Positions 54,370 to 62,413 of a stretch of DNA of 64,000 bases are shown here, piece after piece (position 1 is the stretch's first letter; the number at the start of each line of letters is the position of its first letter). The translations under genes were made by a program, and so were the position numbers. The notes under the pieces are model-generated. The model was not told the DNA's origin. It worked only from the letters and a program-made list of their open reading frames with translations, and ran no database searches. The DNA comes from Campylobacter hyointestinalis subsp. hyointestinalis (GTDB lineage: Bacteria > Campylobacterota > Campylobacteria > Campylobacterales > Campylobacteraceae). The stretch spans positions 1,674,001 through 1,738,000 of the forward strand of contig NZ_CP053827.1 in the NCBI RefSeq assembly GCF_013372145.1, given 5' to 3'.

Positions 54370-55664
54370 ATATTTTCCTTTGTAAACTCCTCTTTTTCAT
54401 ATCTCTTACCAAGATAAACTCCAAGACTTCCCCAGATAAACGATATCAAAGCGCCGACAAATAAAACAGCAGTTATACTGATCTTTGCTATAGCTCCCTC
54501 AAGCGCAGCGCTCATAGAATCCCCAGCTCTATATACCACCGTATCAAGGAAATTTTTGACTTTATACTTGCTCTCGCTATCAAGTGGCACGAAAAGCATT
54601 TCCCTACCCGGTTTTACAAGTGCATACTCGCCTACGCGTCTTATACTCATCACAAGCACCAAAACCCCAAAAACAGGATAAAATGCAAGCAAAATAAATC
54701 CCAAAGCAACCACAAAACCAAGCGCACCTAAAAGCCATTTGATACCAAAAAACTGAACTATTTTTGAAGTTATGAAAATTTGTATCGCAAAACTTGAAAG
54801 TTGAACTATAAAATCGATATTTGCAAACGCCGCCGCCCTTGCTTCCCTGCTCTCAAACATGCCAGAGATTATCCTTGCTTGTTCCATATACAAAAACGTT
54901 GAAACGCTAGTAAGTAGCAGTATGAATCCTAGCAGAGCCAGTAGATAACGCGACTTTATGATCAAGAAAAATCCCACAAATGGATTTTTAGAACCGATAG
55001 GTTTGTCAAATCTATCTTTTATACTCACAAAACCGCTTTGTAAATTTAGCGTTTCTAAACCAAAAGCTTCTTTGATAAGTAAATTTTTTAGCACTATAGA
55101 AACACCAAGGCAGATTATAGAGATAAAGATAAAGCTAGGAACATCTATAAATTTACTCAAAACCGATACAAAAAAAGCTCCAAAAATCCCGCCTAAACTA
55201 GCTCCAGCCGAGATAATACCAAATAATCTAGCGCTTCTTTCTTTACTAAAAACATCAGCTAGTAAACTCCAAGCGGTGCTGATCACAAAAATGTTAAAAA
55301 CGCTCACCCAGATATAAAAGCTTCTAGCAACGATCAAGTAAGCTTCACTGCCCTGAGAAATTTGATGTAAAATGGCGAAAAAGCCTATCAAATTTAGCGC
55401 AAAAAAACCGTAAATAAAGTCTGTATAAAGCTTACGTTTTATCATTCCACTTAAAATCATAGCCAAAATAGACCCTACTATCGTAGTTATAAAAGTTCCC
55501 AAAAACAGCCATTTTAGCTCACCAGTTCCGCCACTTATACCCAAAGCTTCTCTAATAGGTCTTAGCAAAGAGTAGCTAGCAAACAAGCTAAAGATAAAAA
55601 GCACGGCTATAAGTAAGAACTTACCCTCGCCTTTTTTTAGACTTAGAATTTGATTTAAGCTCAT
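54366..55664 (-). CDS. NTP/NDP exchange transporter family protein (Npt/Tlc-like)
   Basis: The 432-residue protein has about 12 membrane helices and the Tlc-like opening LLIAVLFIFSLFASYSLLRPIREALGISGG, plus YALVKPGREMLFVPLDSESKYKVKNFLDTVVYRAGDS. Classical members exchange ATP/ADP in obligate intracellular bacteria and plastids. The free-living relatives have unknown substrates. Its start overlaps the aldo/keto reductase stop by four bases, so it belongs to the MerR-controlled operon. Confidence 0.8.
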   Translation of the reverse strand: MSLNQILSLKKGEGKFLLIAVLFIFSLFASYSLLRPIREALGISGGTGELKWLFLGTFITTIVGSILAMILSGMIKRKLYTDFIYGFFALNLIGFFAILHQISQGSEAYLIVARSFYIWVSVFNIFVISTAWSLLADVFSKERSARLFGIISAGASLGGIFGAFFVSVLSKFIDVPSFIFISIICLGVSIVLKNLLIKEAFGLETLNLQSGFVSIKDRFDKPIGSKNPFVGFFLIIKSRYLLALLGFILLLTSVSTFLYMEQARIISGMFESREARAAAFANIDFIVQLSSFAIQIFITSKIVQFFGIKWLLGALGFVVALGFILLAFYPVFGVLVLVMSIRRVGEYALVKPGREMLFVPLDSESKYKVKNFLDTVVYRAGDSMSAALEGAIAKISITAVLFVGALISFIWGSLGVYLGKRYEKEEFTKENI

Positions 55665-56506
55665 CTAAAAAGCCCGTTTAAAAATTTGACTTTCTCGGGA
55701 TCGCGGTGATCTAAAAACAGACTTTTTCCGCTATCTAACCCAGCTATTAAACTCATATCGCTTTCATCTAAGCTAAAATCAAATACGCTGATATTTTCTA
55801 TCATCCTTTCTTTGCGGACTGTTTTTGGGATGACGACTACACCCCTTTGTATTAGCCATCTTAGTATCACTTGAGCATTTGTTTTACCATACTTTTTACC
55901 TATACTCGCTATAGTCTGGTTACTAAACATTCCACTTTTTCCCTCTCCAAAAGGCGCCCATGACTCCATCGCTACACCAAATTCGCTCATAACGTTTTTA
56001 GCATATTCTTGTGAGAGCATAGGATTGCACTCGATTTGATTGATAGCTGGTTTTATCTCGTTATTTAGACAAAAATCCACAAGTCTATCTGGGTAAAAGT
56101 TGCTCACGCCTATGGCTCTTATCTTACCATCTTTATATAGTTTACTCATCGCTCTCCAAGCTCCATAAACATCACCAAAAGGCTGGTGTATAAGATACAA
56201 GTCTAGATAATCAAGACCCAGTTTTTTAAGCGAAACATCAAAAGCTTTTAAAGCTCTATCTTCATTTGCATCACTTATCCAAAGCTTTGTCGTGATGAAA
56301 AGCTCTTCTCTTTTGATGCCGCTTGATTTTATCGCCGCACCAACTGCTTCTTCGTTGAAATACGCCTGAGCTGTATCGATAGATCTATAACCTACGCTAA
56401 ATGCGTCTTCTACGCATCTTTGACACTCTTTAAGCTCATTTATCTGATACACACCATAACCTAAAATAGGCATCAAAACATCGTTATTTAATCTAACTGT
56501 TTGCAT
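55661..56506 (-). CDS. Aldo/keto reductase
   Basis: The 281-residue protein is an AKR of the 2,5-diketogluconate/glyoxal reductase type. It has the catalytic tetrad Asp in YRSIDTAQAY, Tyr in AQAYFNE, Lys in TTKLW and His in YLIHQPFG, and the NADP loop IPKTVRKERM. It is leaderless as annotated. An upstream twin-arginine leader frame (56488-56604) would join it in frame if one A were added at 56535-56537. It detoxifies carbonyls, consistent with an electrophile-response operon. Confidence 0.9.
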   Translation of the reverse strand: MQTVRLNNDVLMPILGYGVYQINELKECQRCVEDAFSVGYRSIDTAQAYFNEEAVGAAIKSSGIKREELFITTKLWISDANEDRALKAFDVSLKKLGLDYLDLYLIHQPFGDVYGAWRAMSKLYKDGKIRAIGVSNFYPDRLVDFCLNNEIKPAINQIECNPMLSQEYAKNVMSEFGVAMESWAPFGEGKSGMFSNQTIASIGKKYGKTNAQVILRWLIQRGVVVIPKTVRKERMIENISVFDFSLDESDMSLIAGLDSGKSLFLDHRDPEKVKFLNGLFR

Positions 56507-56604
56507 AATATCTCCTTGATTTTGTGAAAAAGCATTTGCGGAGTCAAGCTCAAAACGCCCAGCAAACCGCTCGCTTCTTTTATAAATTCACGTCTTGTTT
56601 TCAT
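56488..56604 (-). pseudogene. Detached twin-arginine leader of the aldo/keto reductase
   Basis: The 38-codon frame reads MKTRREFIKEASGLLGVLSLTPQMLFHKIKEIL and overlaps the reductase start. The reductase frame is open upstream of its ATG and reads NAFSQNQGDI. Adding one A joins both as a Tat leader with an AFS|Q cleavage site, placing the reductase Met at residue 34. The leader therefore appears to have been lost by a one-base deletion, leaving a cytosolic enzyme. Confidence 0.65.
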
Positions 56605-56606
56605 AC

Positions 56607-57146
56607 TCAAGCGATTCCTAATCCCATATCGTAGGCGTTCTTAAGAGCTTTTGAGTTTCTGATATCGCCTATGTTTGTCACACCACCAGCAAAAACTTTA
56701 CCTTTAAATTTAGCATTTTCAAAACAGCTTATCCAGCCATCAAGACCGTTTTTAGCTCCGTCTATCACCCACTCTTCATCTTCTGCAGCAGCCCCTAAAA
56801 GATAAGTATCTTTAAATTTATAATCCGTACCATAAAGAGGATTTGAGCGATCAAGCATATTTTTCATACTTCCACTCATCTCATAGTAATAAATCGGCGT
56901 AGCAAAAGCTATAACATCTGCTTCTTTCATCATCTCTACGATCATATTCGCATCATCTTTTATGGTGCATTTATGAGTCTTCACACAAGCCAAACAACCT
57001 TTGCAAAATGATATATTTTTTCCGAGTAAATTTATCTTTACGGCGTCGTTTTTAGCGGCTTTAGCTCCTTTTACGAACTCATCTGCTAAAGCGTCTGAGT
57101 TTGCGCCACTTCTCATACTTGTAGATATAACCAAAACTTTTTTCAC
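56607..57146 (-). CDS. Iron-sulfur/FMN-type flavodoxin-fold oxidoreductase
   Basis: The 179-residue protein has a flavodoxin-like fold (KKVLVISTSMRSGANSDALADEF), a cysteine cluster (CKGCLACVKTHKC) like that of iron-sulfur flavoproteins, and FATPIYYYEMSGSMKNMLDR. The frame extends to 57191, but the GTG at 57146 has an AAGGAGATA Shine-Dalgarno and fits the family start. It is the first gene behind the MerR-type promoter. Confidence 0.85.
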   Translation of the reverse strand: MKKVLVISTSMRSGANSDALADEFVKGAKAAKNDAVKINLLGKNISFCKGCLACVKTHKCTIKDDANMIVEMMKEADVIAFATPIYYYEMSGSMKNMLDRSNPLYGTDYKFKDTYLLGAAAEDEEWVIDGAKNGLDGWISCFENAKFKGKVFAGGVTNIGDIRNSKALKNAYDMGLGIA

Positions 57147-57174
57147 TCTATCTCCTTGGTTTAATGTTGATAGC

Positions 57175-57205
57175 ATTATAAAGCCTAACACTAGGTGTTT
57201 GTCAA
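57175..57205 (-). promoter_or_regulatory. MerR-type promoter (TTGACA-N19-TATAAT) of the reductase operon
   Basis: On the minus strand TTGACA (57205-57200) and TATAAT (57180-57175) are separated by 19 bases containing the perfect dyad AACAC-CTA-GTGTT. The spacer is nearly the same as at 34571-34589. The merR-family gene ends 78 bases upstream, so it is the obvious regulator. Confidence 0.85.
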
Positions 57206-57283
57206 GGGAAAAATAAAAATATTTGAAATTTAATTTTGAATTTAAAAAAGAAGCGGGAATTTAGCTTATCTAAATTCCTGTAT

Positions 57284-57724
57284 TTATCTAGCAGATTTTA
57301 TCTTTTTTTTAAGGGTCATTATGCCCTCATAATCCTTGCTTACTGGATTGATCGTATCTTCATCACTGACTATCATATTTTTATAATAACTGACTTTATA
57401 ATCAAGTTTCTTATCTATCTCTTCTAGCTTTTTTATCTCGGCTTTAACAGCCTCTTTTTGTTCTTCTATCATTTTTAATCTAAGAGCTGCACTACTTTTG
57501 CCTTTTGCGGCTAAGGTTATGTAATGTTTGATTTTTTCTATGCTCATACCAGTTTTTCTAAAACAATCCACCCACATAACCCACTCAATATCTCTATCGC
57601 TGAAATAATTCACACCGTTTTTGTCGCGCTCAACAAAAGGAAAAAGCCCTTTTGATAGCCAAAATCTAATAGTCCTAGATAAAATCCCTGTTTGTTTTTC
57701 TACTTCTATGATAGTTTTTGCCAT
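57284..57724 (-). CDS. MerR-family regulator, NmlR/AdhR-like
   Basis: The 146-residue protein has an N-terminal MerR helix-turn-helix (EVEKQTGILSRTIRFWLSKGLFPFVERDKNGVNYFSDRDIEWV), a Cys at residue 54 in DCFRKTGMSIEKIKHY, and a C-terminal dimerisation coiled coil. NmlR and AdhR regulators sense aldehydes or related electrophiles through a Cys in this position and activate promoters with 19-base spacers. The gene lies 10 bases after thyX and just upstream of its presumed target operon. Confidence 0.88.
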   Translation of the reverse strand: MAKTIIEVEKQTGILSRTIRFWLSKGLFPFVERDKNGVNYFSDRDIEWVMWVDCFRKTGMSIEKIKHYITLAAKGKSSAALRLKMIEEQKEAVKAEIKKLEEIDKKLDYKVSYYKNMIVSDEDTINPVSKDYEGIMTLKKKIKSAR

Positions 57725-57734
57725 TTTTGTTCCT

Positions 57735-58355
57735 TTATTCTGGTTTTATAAGGCAATTTTCGTAAATAAATTTATGCTCATCTGGCAAATTTTGATAGAT
57801 TAAATTCGCTAGATCTCTTATCTCCCATAAAGCTGCTTTTGAGCTTCTAAGGCTTAAGAAATTCTGCAAACTTCTAGCATTTATACTCCAGCTTAACTCT
57901 GTTTTATAGCTTTCTGGAAGGCAGTATTTTGCTATATCTAAGCTTGTATTTTGGTTTAGAATTTGGCGCAAATTCTCAAGTGCATTTATACTTGCGTTAT
58001 CGACAAATTCATTACCTGTAAGCACTAAATACCTGCTTGCATTCTCAAAATCCCCAGCTTTAAACTCACTTTCATTTTTTAGCTCTTTTAGCGTATAGCG
58101 TGTAGATTTTACGCTTAGACTTGCTATGCGGTGGCGGGCTAATTCTTGTAAGCAAGCTCTACTAATGCCTTTTATGTAAAAGTTGTAATACAAATGCTCT
58201 AGCGTACTGGCGTGTTTGAATTTATTGCCTATTCTATCTATGAGTTCGATATCTTTTTCGCCGCCATTATCACCTTTCTCAAAGCTCTGCCAACAAGTGC
58301 GGATCGCATTTGAACAGACCCAAAGCGGAGTGAAATTTAGTAATTTTGCTTCCAT
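57735..58355 (-). CDS. thyX: Flavin-dependent thymidylate synthase
   Basis: The 206-residue ThyX makes dTMP from dUMP with FAD, methylene-tetrahydrofolate and NADPH. The ThyX motif RHRIASLSVKSTRYT is present. Use of ThyX instead of ThyA is typical of Campylobacter. The merR gene follows at 10 bases, so both may share a transcript. Confidence 0.95.
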   Translation of the reverse strand: MEAKLLNFTPLWVCSNAIRTCWQSFEKGDNGGEKDIELIDRIGNKFKHASTLEHLYYNFYIKGISRACLQELARHRIASLSVKSTRYTLKELKNESEFKAGDFENASRYLVLTGNEFVDNASINALENLRQILNQNTSLDIAKYCLPESYKTELSWSINARSLQNFLSLRSSKAALWEIRDLANLIYQNLPDEHKFIYENCLIKPE

Positions 58356-58389
58356 AATCTTCCTTTTTTTTGAAGCAATTCTACCAAAT

Positions 58390-60040
58390 TTATACTAAAT
58401 TTGACAATCTCTTTTTAATAATATCTGCTATCCTAAATGAGTTTGCATATATGCTCCAAGTATATGGAACACTTCCGCCTGTAGGCATAAATGAAGCGTC
58501 GCTAACATAAAGGTTACTTACCTCGTGAGCCTTACAGTTTTTATCCAAAACGCTAGTTTGTGGATCATCACCAAATCTCGCTCCACCAGCTGCCAAATTC
58601 GGTGGCGGAGAGCTACTAATACTATAGCTAACATCTTTTGCACCCATCTGTTTTAAAATTTCCACCGCTTTTTGTGACAAAAACTCACCTACTTCAAGAT
58701 CTTGCTTATGAGCGTCTAAGCTTATAATGCCAACTGGAACGCCGTATTTATCTCTATGCGTGTCGCTAACACTAACAAAAGTCGTGTTAGTAGGAAGCCA
58801 GTCGTTAAAGACTTCGAATGTGAGTTTTCTACTTGCATAAACATTATCTTTTATCTTTTTCATTAGCTTATCGCCAAATACCAAATTCCCACTCTCATAA
58901 AACTGCGCAGTAACATTAGGGATAACGTTTGGATGCTCAAACAAAAAGTCTATAGTGCCACCTTTATATCTCTTACCGTCTTTTTCGAACTCATACCACT
59001 CTTGTATGTGTCTGTTAAAAAACAGACCTCTGCTCATCAGATCATTGGCATCTTTTTGACTAAGATCTTTTAGATAAAACGTTCCGCTTCCTACTCCTCC
59101 GGCTGAAAATATCAAATTTTTACCGACGTTAGATGAGTTGTTTGCTAAACCATTAGGAAAATGTCTATTTTTAGAGTTTAAAAGCAGTCTTGAAGTCTCA
59201 ACTACACCAGCAGCAACGACAAATATCTTAGCTTTTAATGCTATGAGATTTTTTAAATTTATCGTAGTATAAAGCCTCTTTCACGCTAAACTTATCACTA
59301 ACTAGCTTATAGACAAAGGCTTCAGGTATGACTTTAGCCGAGCACTGCTGGAGTAAGACTAGACCACTTCCTTTTGCACCGCTCGCACAAGGATAAGCAC
59401 CGCAAAAATGGGAGTAATAACACGCATTCCTACCAAGATCGTTTTTAGATAAAATGGCTCTAGGAGTTGGAAGTGGAGTAAGTCCAAGCTCTATGGCAGC
59501 CTTATCAAATCACTTTGTAACGGCATTTTCTTCTAGCTTTTCATATGGGAACTCAGCCGTGCTTCTAGGTTCACTAAATTTATGTTTTACGACTTTACCA
59601 GATACACCTACGACTTTTTCGACCTTAGTATAGTATGGCTCAAGCTCATCATAGCTTATGGGCCAGTCTGCGACGTTTGCGCCTTCTACCTCTCCATAAA
59701 TGCTTTTTAGTTTAAAATCGTTCGGTTTTAAACGATGAAAAAATCCACTCATCAAATTTGAGCTTCCACCCACAAGAGAGCCGTTCCAAAAGCTCCACGT
59801 ACCATCATATCTGCTTACTTCTCCGTTTGGTTCTTTTTCCATTACTATGTGATATTCGTCTTTTAGGTTTGGTATAAACATTTTACGCCTTGAGATAGCT
59901 AACTCATCTTTACTAAAATCTTTTTGCGTATAGAATTTACCTTTTTCTAACACTACTACGTTAAATCCAGCTCTGCTTAGCTCATATGCCACAGGGCTTG
60001 CTCCTGCGCCGCTTCCGATTATACAGACGTCGTATATCAT
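58390..60040 (-). pseudogene. GMC oxidoreductase (gluconate 2-dehydrogenase flavoprotein-like), broken
   Basis: The N-terminal piece (59510-60040) has the FAD loop DVCIIGSGAGASPVAYELSRAGFNVVVLEKG. The C-terminal piece (58390-59115) has the GMC C-terminal SNLYVSDASFMPTGGSVPYTWSIYANSFRIADII. Between them there is an in-frame TGA (59510-59512) and a frameshift at the A/T run 59249-59254, where one base too many is present. The intervening sequence is otherwise conserved (GLTPLPTPRAIL, CYYSHFCGAYPC, VVAAGVVETSRLLL). The gene no longer encodes the full flavoprotein. Confidence 0.85.
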
Positions 60041-60069
60041 TTATCACCTTATTTATTCTCTAAATTTAT

Positions 60070-60577
60070 TTATAAAAATGGTGTTTTTGGCTGAGGAAGT
60101 CCAGTCTCATGAGAGATCCATTTCCAGCCTTTTTCATCTATGTTTGCACCATAAATAGGATCGCCAAAAACCGCTTCTGAGCAAAAAAACAAGCATATCG
60201 TATATCCAGCCTTCTGCCCAACTTTCATCTTTAATGACTAAATTTATGATTTTATTTTGTCTATTTTCATCTAAATTTATAAATGAAATTTCGTATATTT
60301 TTTGACTAACATTATCAAGCCACAAGCATCCATTTATCAAAAAATCTTTATCTTTTTTTGAAATTTTAGAATGAGATAAAATAAGCTTTAGATACGATAA
60401 AGCATCTATGTCTAAAGTTTTTATAGCTAGAAATATAAGCTTTTGGACTATATCAAATATAGAAAAAACCTCATCTTTCGACAAGGTTTTTGCATCATTT
60501 GCTATCAAATTTACTTGTAAAGGAAACAGCAAAGATAGACTTGATACAGCTTTACAAAAAGAGCGTCTATTGGTCAT
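60070..60577 (-). pseudogene. Gluconate 2-dehydrogenase subunit 3-like protein, frameshifted
   Basis: From the ATG at 60577 the protein has a weak twin-arginine-like leader (MTNRRSFCKAVSSLSLLFPLQVNLIA) and a helical subunit-3 domain. The frame changes at the T7 run (plus-strand A7, 60183-60189). Dropping one base restores CSEAVFGDPIYGANIDEKGWKWISHETGLPQPKTPFL to a stop at 60070. This is the small exported partner of GMC dehydrogenases, and the GMC gene follows. Its start overlaps the DoxX gene by 11 bases. Confidence 0.75.
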
Positions 60578-61001
60578 TTTTAAATATTATTTTATCAAGA
60601 CTAATATTTCCGCCGCCAAATGAGAATAAGACAAATATTATACAAAGATAATAAAGCGGGACTTCAAATCCGTTATTTGCTAAGCTATAACCGTTTTCAA
60701 AATGTACACCAAATATCGCTACTAAGATAATGACTATCAAAGGAACACAAATAGCTCTAGTAAAAAGCCCTAAGACAAAAAGTAAAACCGCTAAAGTTTC
60801 AAATATAGCAACTAAATATATGCTTAAAACAGGAAACGGGATACCGATGGATGCAAACCACTGGGCAGTCGGTTCGATGTTTTGCCATTTTGGAACTGCA
60901 GTCTCATAAAAACCGTAAGCCAAAACTAAACGTATCAAAAGCAATGTTGCAGACTGGAAATTTAAACTAAATGTAGAAAGAAGATGATAAATATTTTTCA
61001 T
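60567..61001 (-). CDS. DoxX-family membrane protein
   Basis: The 144-residue protein has four membrane helices with the DoxX pattern (LLLIRLVLAYGFYETAVPKWQN, IPFPVLSIYLVAIFETLAVLLFVLG, IVILVAIFGVHFENGYSL). It lies 76 bases downstream of the KCG-repeat protein gene. A DoxX protein (HvfD) also accompanies HvfA precursors in Haemophilus-type copper-peptide operons. It is followed by the decayed dehydrogenase genes. Confidence 0.8.
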   Translation of the reverse strand: MKNIYHLLSTFSLNFQSATLLLIRLVLAYGFYETAVPKWQNIEPTAQWFASIGIPFPVLSIYLVAIFETLAVLLFVLGLFTRAICVPLIVIILVAIFGVHFENGYSLANNGFEVPLYYLCIIFVLFSFGGGNISLDKIIFKNDQ

Positions 61002-61077
61002 GGTATTTTACCTTTGAAATTTTAAGATCAAGTGCGACGTTTGTTTATCGCACTTGGAAGTGAAGTTCTGTTGAGAA

Positions 61078-61284
61078 TTATTTAGTTGCTCCGCATTTTG
61101 CAGCACCGCATTTTTCTGCTTTATGTCCAGCAGGGGTACTTGAATTTGCATCACCGCATTTTGAAGTTTTTTCTACTTTTGTATCGCCACATTTGCTAGT
61201 ACCACATTTTTCAGCAGCACTTAAAGTCGTAGTAAGACCAAATACTAAAAACAAACCTGAAAACAAAATCGCTAACTTTTTCAT
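61078..61284 (-). CDS. Exported Lys-Cys-Gly repeat protein (bufferin/HvfA-like)
   Basis: The 68-residue protein has a Sec signal (KKLAILFSGLFLVFGLTTTLSA, cleavage near AA|EK) and a mature part of about 45 residues with five KCG motifs and no other Cys. HvfA/bufferin peptides carry EGKCG repeats whose Cys residues are modified by an MNIO (DUF692) enzyme to bind copper, and their operons include DoxX. No MNIO gene is seen here, so this could be unmodified or served in trans. A palindromic operator precedes it. Confidence 0.78.
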   Translation of the reverse strand: MKKLAILFSGLFLVFGLTTTLSAAEKCGTSKCGDTKVEKTSKCGDANSSTPAGHKAEKCGAAKCGATK

Positions 61285-61313
61285 AACATTCTCCTTGATT
61301 TAAATGTAATGAA

Positions 61314-61357
61314 ATTATACTGTGATACATACAAATAATCTGTGACTTGTATCACAG
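61314..61357 (-). promoter_or_regulatory. Promoter and palindromic operator of the KCG protein gene
   Basis: A minus-strand TATAAT (61319-61314) lies 30 bases before the start. Next to it are CTGTGATACA (61320-61329) and its inverse (61348-61357), plus a TGTGA-N6-TCACA site (61341-61356) of CRP/FNR-family form. The sites cover the -35 region, suggesting control by a dimeric regulator. Confidence 0.6.
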
Positions 61358-61364
61358 AAGTATA

Positions 61365-61973
61365 CTATTTGTAGATTACGACTTGATCTAGGCTTTGTCT
61401 TATTTTTGGAGGAACGCTCTCATCGCTATATCCTAAAGCTACGACTAAAACAGGTTTAAAATTTTTCTCTAAACCAACGAATTTAGTTAGCTTCTGGCTG
61501 TCATATCCTGCCACTATGCAGCTTTTAATACTCAAATCCTCGGCTATATTGACTAAATTTGCACAAGCCATATAACACTGAAAAGTGGCATAAGTCATTA
61601 TCTCATCACTAGTTTGTGGATCAAAGCGAGCTGCGAAGTGATCCATAGCTTTTTGGAGACGCTCAGGTGTGCGCGGTCTTCTATCTACTTGTTGTCTTAG
61701 AAAATCACAATTTCCTTTAAGATCATTTCTAGCGATGATAATGATCGCGTGCGAGCACTCTTTTACTTGCTTTTGTGAGTTGCAAACTTCGCTAAGTTCT
61801 GCTAGATCACTTTCTTTACTCACGACCATAAATTTCCACGGCTCAAGTCCGCACGAGCTTGGTGTAAGCCTAACTAGATCTAGTATTTCTTTGATATTTT
61901 CATCTTTGATTTTTTGATTCGTGAAGTTGCGACACGAAAAACGCTCTTGCATGATACGCTTCATAGTATTCAA
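61365..61973 (-). CDS. Nitroreductase-family protein
   Basis: A protein of about 202 residues with the FMN-binding nitroreductase pattern: MKRIMQERFSCRNFTNQKI (Ser/Arg contacts), LTPSSCGLEPWKFMVVS, and VVALGYSD near the end. These enzymes reduce nitro compounds and quinones with NAD(P)H. A longer frame begins at 62009, but a TTG at 61973 preceded by AAAGGA is the better start. It directly follows the NimA-like pseudogene. Confidence 0.85.
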   Translation of the reverse strand: MNTMKRIMQERFSCRNFTNQKIKDENIKEILDLVRLTPSSCGLEPWKFMVVSKESDLAELSEVCNSQKQVKECSHAIIIIARNDLKGNCDFLRQQVDRRPRTPERLQKAMDHFAARFDPQTSDEIMTYATFQCYMACANLVNIAEDLSIKSCIVAGYDSQKLTKFVGLEKNFKPVLVVALGYSDESVPPKIRQSLDQVVIYK

Positions 61974-61983
61974 ATCAGATCCT

Positions 61984-62411
61984 TTATTTAATAATCTTTG
62001 CTTTAGCACTCAGACATTGTATCTTTAGTTCGTAAATACTAGTTCTACCAAGTGAGCCGTATGCCGCTGTTTTGAAATAATCCATATAATCAGGTGTGTA
62101 TTTTCTACACAATAACTCCAAAGCTTTGACCTTTTGACTCTCATCAGTGACCTCATAAGCTTTAGTTTTGGCTATGGCACTTTGTTTTGGCTAACACAGA
62201 CTAGCTCTACATTTTTACCATCTTTATATAGCTTAGCTTTTGAGCCAGTTTTTGCTCCGTGGATATAAATACTCATACCATCTCTAGCTATAGAAATAGG
62301 AATACTAAATATCTCACCCTTTTCATCTACACAGCTAAGAGTCGCATACTGGCTCTCATCAATGATCTTTAGAGCACTCTCTTGATCTAATTCACGATCA
62401 CTTCGACGCAT
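61984..62411 (-). pseudogene. NimA-like pyridoxamine-phosphate-oxidase-fold protein, broken by a deletion
   Basis: The N-terminal part (MRRSDRELDQESALKIIDESQYATLSCVDEKGEIFSIPISIARDGMSIYIHGAKTGSKAKLYKDGKNVELVCVSQNKVP) matches the NimA family of flavin-binding proteins. The C-terminal part continues in another frame (SAIAKTKAYEVTDESQKVKALELLCRKYTPDYMDYF). The expected ~10 residues between are missing, and CAAAGTGCCA reads correctly as the end of one segment and the start of the other. A deletion between two copies of that sequence is likely. Confidence 0.75.
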
Positions 62412-62413
62412 AA

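Noticed and set aside
61365-61380. Nitroreductase also controlled by the MerR-type promoter
   Set aside because: No TTGACA-N19-TATAAT sequence was found upstream of it or of the HrgA-like gene.
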